Below, one piece after another: positions 9,639 through 15,108 of a DNA stretch of 15,108 nt (its first letter is position 1; each line of letters begins with the position of its first letter). The position numbers were made by a program, and so were the translations under genes. A model generated the notes under the pieces. It did no database searches. It was not told the origin of the DNA and worked only from the letters and a program-made list of their open reading frames with translations. Source of the stretch: Triparma columacea (Eukaryota > Sar > Bolidophyceae > Parmales > Triparmaceae); NCBI GenBank assembly GCA_030267965.1, contig BRYA01000540.1:35785-50892 (forward strand). The letters run 5' to 3'.

Positions 9639-9745
9639 GGGGGGGGGGGGAGGTGGGTGAGAAGGGTGAGAAGGGTGAGAAGGGTGAGAAGGGGGGAAAG
9701 GGAAGAGGGCGCGAAGGGGGGAAAGGGAAGAGGGAATGGGACAAG
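9639..9745 (+). repeat. G-tract and short G-rich tandem repeats
   Basis: A 12-G run (9639-9650) is followed by four units of GGGTGAGAA (9655-9690), then two near-identical copies of a unit of about 26 bases made of G6, AAAGGGAAGAGGG and a short spacer. It lies about 105 bases downstream of the CW gene stop. G-quadruplex formation is possible. Confidence 0.88.
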
Positions 9746-9959
9746 AAGACAAGGGGGGGAGGGAAATTGGGGAAGGGGGGACATTTCCTAGGGTGATGAA
9801 AGGGGGGATTATGATTAGGGACTTCCTTAGTTTTCCACATATCAATCGACTATTTATATTTTTGGGCTTCGTTCAAGTACGCTGATTTTCTCCTCGTCTC
9901 CCCCCTCATTTCTTGCCACTCTCCCCCCAGGCAAATCTCCATTTCCAATATGCAATATC

Positions 9960-10052
9960 GGTTATCCCGGTAATCCCGTTGACCCCGTTCGCTCTGTTGA
10001 CCCCCCCTCTCCGTTAATCCCCCCCTCCGTTGAAGCCCTCCTTCGTTGACAC
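9960..10052 (+). repeat. Degenerate CCGTTGA/CCCGTTAATCC repeats
   Basis: About six imperfect units of 14-20 bases, each with a C-tract and a CGTTGA or CGTTAA core, lie in a row. Spacing is irregular. No coding or RNA role is apparent; it looks like a decaying minisatellite. Confidence 0.55.
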
Positions 10053-10352
10053 TTTCTCTTCTTTTTCCTCTTCTTCTTCCTTTTTTGTTTTCCAATCAGT
10101 TACCGCTGCTCTGGTTCTGTTGTGGCCCTTAACCAAAACAGTACACACTCTACACAACTCTACATTTCAACTACACAACTACACACTCACCCATACCTAC
10201 CACATACTTACCCCTATCTTTCACCGTGCCCCCCACTACCCAATATCCCCCACTACTTGAGAAACTTCCAAATTTCCTCGGACCCCCTCAAACCTCTTTG
10301 CCTCCTCCTACCTCTCCATTTAAGGCCTAACCTTCACTATATCAAGAAAACC

Positions 10353-13300
10353 ATGCTCTTCCTCATCCTGACCCTCTTGCCAGGGATCGTCCTTGGATTC
10401 CAACCTACGACCAAACAAGCATTGAAGGATGCCATCGATTCTCACCTTAGTGGAACTTCCGACAAGGGTCCCATTAACAATTGGGACACTTCCCTGATCA
10501 CCGACATGTCAGCCCTGTTTTGCAGTAGTGAATACGACTGGAGTTGCGATTGTGGTAGTTTATGCTCTGAGTATAAACAATTCAATGAGGATATCTCAGG
10601 ATGGGCTACTTCCCAGGTTACTTCTATGTCATACATGTTTAGGAGCGCCGACAACTTCAATCAGGATATCTCAGGATGGGATACTTCCCAGGTTACTTCT
10701 ATGTCTTCCATGTTTTCCGGCGCATCCAACTTCAATCAGGATATCTCAGGATGGAACGTATGTGCATGTACTTCCTTCTCGAGTATGTTTGTTAACTCAG
10801 GATATTCAGGATCCTCCTTATCCACGGCACAATGCACGGGCTGCCCTTCCGGTCGGTACACGGAGGGAACTGGAGAATATGTCCAAGGAGGAAACCCATG
10901 CCAAGGTACGTTTGTTTCTTGTCGAGGGGGGGGTCCTTCCAAGTTTGTTTCTTCTCGAGAAGCGGGGTTTCTTCGATTTTGGGAGGGGGGTCCGTCCAAG
11001 GGGGGCTCCGAGGGGGGTCCGAGGGGGGTCCGAGGGGGGTCCGAGGGGGGTCCGAGGGGGGTCCGAGGGGTCAAGGGTCACACACACACAAAATATCTAA
11101 CACAAGAAAAACACCAAAACCACAGGATGCGGAGCCGGCAAATACTCTTCCACAACTGCAGCAACATCAGAATCGACATGTCAAGGTAAGTTGTTTCTTC
11201 TTGAGAACTGGAGTAAAAAAACACAAGTAAAATTCTCCCATGAGCAACCAACTTACAAATTCACCCAAAAACGCCAAAACCACAGGGTGCGAAGCCGGCA
11301 AGTACTCTGGGGAGGCAGCGTCAACATGCATCGAAGAATGTCCCGCAGGAACCTACGCTTTCGCCTCAACCTCATCATGCGACAAGTGCCAAGCTGGAAC
11401 CTATTCTGGAGTGGATGGAGCCACTGCTGCCACAACGTGTCAAGGTGAGTTTATTTCTTTTGAAGAACCCAAACTTGTTTGGGTTGGATTGTTTCGGGGG
11501 GGTCAGGGTCGCGTTGGGGTTGTCCGAAGGGTGTGGGCCGGGTGTGGGAGGATCCAATTTGTTCCGGTTTGTTCCGTATGTCAACAAAAGAAAACTCACA
11601 TGTACGTCAAACCCCAAATGATCCACAAACAAACGCCAAAACCTCAGCTTGTGGGGCAGGAACCTACTCCTCTGTGGAGGGTGCCACAACATGCACGACT
11701 TGCGGAACCGGCAAATACTCTGGGGCAGAGGGAGCGACGGCAGAATCCACATGCCTCAATTGCCAAGCGGGAACCTATTCTGGAGTAGAGGGAGCCACAA
11801 CGTGTCAAGGTGAGTTTGTTACTTTTGGAGAATCCAAACTTGTTTAGGTTGGTTTGTTTCGGGGGGGTCAGGGTTGGGTCGGGGGTGTCCGAGGGGGGAA
11901 GAAGGGTCGAGACACTCACACACACAAAATAATCTAAATACATAAATAAACGCCAAAACCACCACAGGATGCGAAGCCGGCAAATACTCTACAGCCACTG
12001 CAGCCACAACGGAATCCACATGCATCAGCTGCCCAGTTGGCGAGTACTCCTCCGCCGGCGCTACCTTCTGCAACTCCTGCGAGGCCGGAAAGTACGATGA
12101 GTCTTCCGGAGGTTCTGTGGGTTGTCAGAACTGCCCTGCTGGTTCATACACCACGACGGGTGGAAGGTGAGTAGCCCCACGTTGAGTCGATTCGGCACTG
12201 CATAGCAACATTCTTAAACAAATGCCGTCCAATTTATTCGCTTTCTCCCAGGGCATCATGTGACATCTGCACAGCTGGAAAATATTCCAATTCTACTTCC
12301 TCGCTCTGCAGTGACTGCCCTTCCGGCCGGTACATCACCGATGACGCCAGTACTCTTTCTCTCCACGCTGGACTCTCTGCTTGCCTTGCTTGCGACGGGG
12401 GAAAGTACGCAAACGACCCAACCACCGCGTCATTTTGCATTACTTGTCCCTCGGGGAGGTACGCCCCTCTTGCCTCTACATCTTGTACAGATTGCGAGGC
12501 GGGCAAGTACAATGAGCTACAATCTCGACCTTCTTGCGTTGCTTGTGGAGCAGGCCGCTATTCAACCATCGTTGCCTCAATTATCGAGTCTGACTGCAAA
12601 AATTGCGCGGCTGGCAAAGCGAGTCTAGAAGAGGTCCGATCTACTGAGGTGAGAAAGGAGGAGCAAATGATGATGAACCGAAATCCGTGTTGCCGCTTGC
12701 CAGAAACCGAGTGTACTAAACCCCTCGATAACTTCGATTTATTATTCATCGCTTCTCGCTTTCTTGCCGCAGTGCGTCGACTGCCCGCAGGGCAAGTCTG
12801 CGCCTGCCCCAGGTCTCAAAGTTTGCGTCGACTGCTCTGCCGGCACCTTCTCTAACTCGACCGGCGGAACGTCCTGCACCAAGTGCACAGTTGGGCGATA
12901 CTCCAAAATGGTTGAGTCGACTTCTTGCCAAGAGTGCGACTCTGGGACCTTCAACCTCAATGAGGGATCTGTGGGCTGTGACAAGTGTGCTGGTGGTGAG
13001 AGGCTGAACGATGCTGGGAACGGCTGTGAGACCTGTCCAGACGGCACCTTCTCCAACCCCGGAAGCATCTCCTGCACGATTTGCAATCATACTCCCGGCT
13101 ATGTCAGCAAAGCTGGGGCCTTAAAGTGTGAATACTGCGGCCCTGGGTTCTACGCCGACCAGGCATCCCATTCTTGCAAAGAGTGCGAGATCGACACCTA
13201 CAGCGTAGGTGGCCTCGACGCGTGCCTCATCTGCCCTGCTGGAACGGACAACACCAAGGGATTCAGCAGCTGCCAGCCTTGCCCACCCGGGACCGTTAAT

Positions 13301-15108
13301 GATGGAGCGACATGCGTGAAGTGCGCCAAGGGCCAGTTCGCGGAGTTCGGAGCAACCTCTTGCTCTCCCTGTTCGGGCCCTGGTGAATACTCTGACGCCG
13401 AGGGTTCAGCTGTCTGCAGGACCGCTCCAGCCGGCTACAAGCCAACAGCTGACAAAAAAGCCATAGAGATTTGCACCGCCGGAAAGTACTCCGTGGGCGG
13501 GGATTCTAACTGTATGGCTTGCGATAGCGGGAAGTTTTCTGGTGAAGGAGCTGTGGGCTGCACAGCGGCTGCCACCTGTGGTGTCGGAAAGTTCATCCAG
13601 TCCCCTTCAAACTTCACGACCGACACCGAGTGTGGAGTCTGCACAAAGGGGTCGGCCTCGGCTGGAGATCAGGTCACCTGCACTCTGTGCAACAGAGAGG
13701 GCGAGTACTCTGAAACTGACGGAGCGGCTGCGTGCAAGCTGGCTCCAGCCGGCTACAAGCCCACTTGGGACCGCAAGAACATCGAGCGGTGTCAGAAGAA
13801 CACCTTCAGTATTGGAGCGAGGAATAACTGTACAGATTGCGCTGATGGAGGCCATTCCCTGCCAGGATCTTCAGCCTGCGAGAAGTGCTCAACGGGAAAG
13901 TACTACGCCGAGACCGAGAACACCTGCAAACTGTGTCCCAAGAATACTTTCACCATCTCTGGCGCCACCGACATCTCGGGCTGTGCCCCTTGTGAGGACG
14001 GAGGCCACTCTCAGCCAGGAAGTGGGTACTGCGAGAAGTGCCCTTCAGGGAAGTACTACCACGAGACTGAGAACGTGTGCGAGCTCTGCCCTAGCGGCAC
14101 CTTCACAGCTACTGGAGGAGTTGGCATCGAGCAATGCGAGAAGTGTCAGGAGGGATTTATCAGCAACGACCCCGACGGTGCCGGTTTCTGTTCCCCCTGT
14201 CCAGCAGGTTACTTTGCCAACCCCTCCCAAACAGCCTGCCTCCCCTGCTCTCCCGGCTTCGTCTCTGGTATCGCCGCAACTCAATGCGACGCTTGCGAGA
14301 TTGGAAAGTTCGCTCCCGGTTCCAACAACACTGGTTGCCTCTTCTGCGACGACAAGGACTTCCTCAAAGGATCTACGACAAACTCCACAGGCTCAACGTC
14401 CTCCTCGTCATGCATTTGCGAACCCGGTTTTTACGAGAACGAGCTCACCAAATCTTGCGAGCCTGTGTTTGAGGGTGTTTCGAAGAGCGATAGTGGGATG
14501 ACTGTTGAGAACATGAAGTTGGAGCAAGGGTTCTGGAGAACTACAAGTTCATCGGAAGAGGTGAGAAGAAAAACCATTGTACAGCGCACATATTATAAAT
14601 ATAAACATCAACTCGTGTAACTCTGACATGCACCGCCCCCCCCACGCAGATCCTTCACTGCCTCAACGAGCAACATTGCGCAGGAGGTTCCGATCCTTCC
14701 TCATATTGCGCCGAAGGGTACGAGGGCGCTCTCTGCGCCGTCTGTTCCGAAGGTTTTGCGGCTGTAGGTGCCGGCGAGTCTCTCTTCTGCAACCAGTGTT
14801 CGGGCAGCGCTACGACAACTGTGGCGGCTGGTCTTTTGGCCATTGCCGCCCTCCTCATAGGCGGCATCATCTTCGTCGCGAGAAAGGGTTCGGAGGAAGA
14901 GCCCCAAGAGTTTGGTAGGAGCCGTTCCACGAGTTTGAGTGTGGCCGCCGCAAAGCTTGAGAAGCTCAACAAGGTCATGCCAATTCTAAAGATCACCTTC
15001 GCCTACTTCCAGGTCGTTGGCGGACTCGGCTTTCTATTTTCACTCCAGTTCCCCCCGATCTTTAGCACGGTCGTGTCCTTCGTCGGCGGCCTGGTGTCCC
15101 TGGACTTT
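10353..15108 (+). CDS. Secreted/membrane BspA-type and Cys-rich-repeat protein, 3' partial (1259 aa seen)
   Basis: Exons: 10353-10905, 11126-11185, 11286-11444, 11648-11809, 11968-12166, 12252-12648, 12773-14560, 14650 to the edge. All introns are GT-AG (220, 100, 203, 158, 85, 124, 89 bp) and the frame runs to the last base. Residues 1-16 form a signal peptide (MLFLILTLLPGIVLGF). Residues 17 to about 155 are BspA-type DUF285 repeats (F-N-x-D-I-S-G-W, S-M-F). From about 170 to 1100 come GCC2/GCC3-like repeats: C-x-x-C-x-x-G-x-[YF]-S...C. Exon 8 has C-A-E-G-Y-E-G-A-L-C-A-V-C, then a membrane helix (about 1162-1183), a charged loop and a second hydrophobic segment (about 1216-1238), with a third beginning at the edge. 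This resembles multi-pass proteins common in stramenopiles, with the repeats outside the cell. Adhesion, sensing or channel-like roles are guesses. The start at 10353 is chosen for the signal peptide; the frame is open upstream. Confidence 0.9.
10581..10805 (+). repeat. 75-bp coding repeats of the BspA-type domain
   Basis: The F-N-x-D-I-S-G-W units start at 10581, 10656 and 10731, exactly 75 bases (25 residues) apart, at residues 77, 102 and 127. Units 1 and 2 are nearly identical at the DNA level across most of their length; unit 3 diverges after the W to C-A-C-T-S-F-S-S-M-F. An earlier, more diverged unit (I-N-N-W-D-T-S...M-S-A-L-F) precedes them and is interrupted by a Cys-rich insert. Confidence 0.92.
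10906..11967 (+). repeat. Duplicated exon-intron units (introns 1-4 with exons 2-4)
   Basis: Introns 1-4 all end in ACCAAAACCACAG-like sequence and all begin GTRNGTTT...TTCTT-like. Introns 3 and 4 match at about 90% over their first 65 bases, and introns 1 and 4 share a CACACACAAAATA...CTAA block. Exons 2, 3 and 5 all start G[AG]TGCG[GA]AGCCGGCAA, and exons 3 and 4 end with nearly the same sequence. Exons 2, 3 and 4 are 60, 159 and 162 nt, each a multiple of three, and all sit in phase 1, so duplication keeps the frame. Confidence 0.85.
11004..11070 (+). repeat. 11-bp G-rich minisatellite in intron 1 of the Cys-rich gene
   Basis: About six units of AGGGGGGTCCG lie in a row, flanked by diverged copies (GGGGGGTCCGTCC at about 10985). 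Introns 3 and 4 contain single related GGGGGGTCAGG and GGTGTCCGA pieces. The array is followed by a CA tract and a CTAAC branch-point-like sequence. Confidence 0.92.
13382..14146 (+). repeat. Large coding duplications in exon 7 of the Cys-rich gene
   Basis: A segment beginning G-E-Y-S-[DE] and containing A-P-A-G-Y-K-P-T occurs at 13382 and again at 13700, 318 bases (106 residues) apart. A second unit beginning with D-G-G-H-S and running through C-E-K-C, G-K-Y-Y and E-T-E-N occurs at 13841 and 13994, 153 bases (51 residues) apart in tandem. Both periods are multiples of three. DNA identity is lower than in the 5' exons, so these duplications look older. Confidence 0.85.

Larger units (their letters stand above)
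9534..10352. other. Intergenic region before the BspA/Cys-rich gene, with a G-free stretch
   Basis: The first part is the 3' flank of the CW gene and is rich in G tracts and short G-rich repeats. From about 9850 the plus strand becomes pyrimidine-rich. Bases 10142-10225 contain no G at all (84 bases), with CTACACAACT-like repeats; they end 127 bases before the next ATG and probably lie in its leader or core promoter. A minus-strand frame at 9850-10095 is Arg/Gly/Glu-rich and shows no domain, so I do not call it a gene. The plus-strand frame upstream of 10353 is open but is not a plausible start because the signal peptide begins at 10353. Confidence 0.55.

Noticed and set aside
10122..10352. 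Upstream in-frame extension of the Cys-rich gene (77 more residues)
   Set aside because: It covers the G-free leader, is Thr/His/Leu-rich without a domain, and would bury the clear signal peptide that starts at 10353.
11004..11070. CRISPR-like array
   Set aside because: Units are 11 bp with no spacers, inside a eukaryotic intron; it is a minisatellite.
13542..14501. 319-aa frame in the +2 phase of exon 7
   Set aside because: Shadow of the Cys-rich frame: Ser/Arg/Pro-rich, no domain, while the overlapping frame has regular Cys repeats and correct splice ends.

Overview
The window is eukaryotic nuclear DNA. It has spliced genes with GT-AG introns of about 85-220 bp, a ubiquitin-L40 fusion gene, an exosome subunit, chromatin proteins and a large secreted/membrane protein of cysteine-rich repeats. 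A BspA-type (DUF285) N-terminus, GCC2/GCC3-like Cys repeats and a C-terminal membrane module together are typical of stramenopile algae (ochrophytes such as bolidophytes, pelagophytes or diatoms). That placement is inference from architecture, not a search result.

Layout. (1) At the left edge lies the N-terminus of a minus-strand protein, probably calponin/transgelin-like. (2) 1018-2865 (+): a 615-aa C2H2 zinc-finger protein with a long acidic tail. Its 3' end has been tandemly copied twice more, beyond the stop codon. (3) 3382-3768 (-): intronless ubiquitin-ribosomal protein L40. (4) 4666-5520 (-): intronless RNase PH-fold exosome subunit, best matched to RRP43. (5) 6024-7330 (-): four-exon gene whose spliced product joins an HMG box to a CHRAC1/POLE4/NF-YC-type histone fold. 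(6) 7911-9533 (+): four-exon gene with an N-terminal CW zinc finger, divergent from gene 5. (7) 10353 to beyond the right edge (+): eight exons visible, encoding signal peptide, BspA-like repeats, many Cys-rich repeats and the start of a multi-pass membrane domain.

Genes 5 and 6 are both chromatin-type proteins and share a 580-bp divergent upstream region. Genes 3 and 4 are housekeeping genes in the same orientation. Gene 7 is unrelated and looks like a cell-surface protein growing by tandem duplication at three scales: 75-bp coding repeats, whole exon-intron units, and 51-aa/106-aa blocks in its longest exon.

Two genome-wide traits stand out. Non-coding DNA is full of long G (or C) homopolymer tracts. 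The presumed 5' leaders of nearly every gene are strongly depleted in G on the sense strand, including G-free runs of 114 nt and 84 nt. Exon boundaries were assigned by hand from reading-frame continuity, splice dinucleotides and domain continuity; no transcript data were available.
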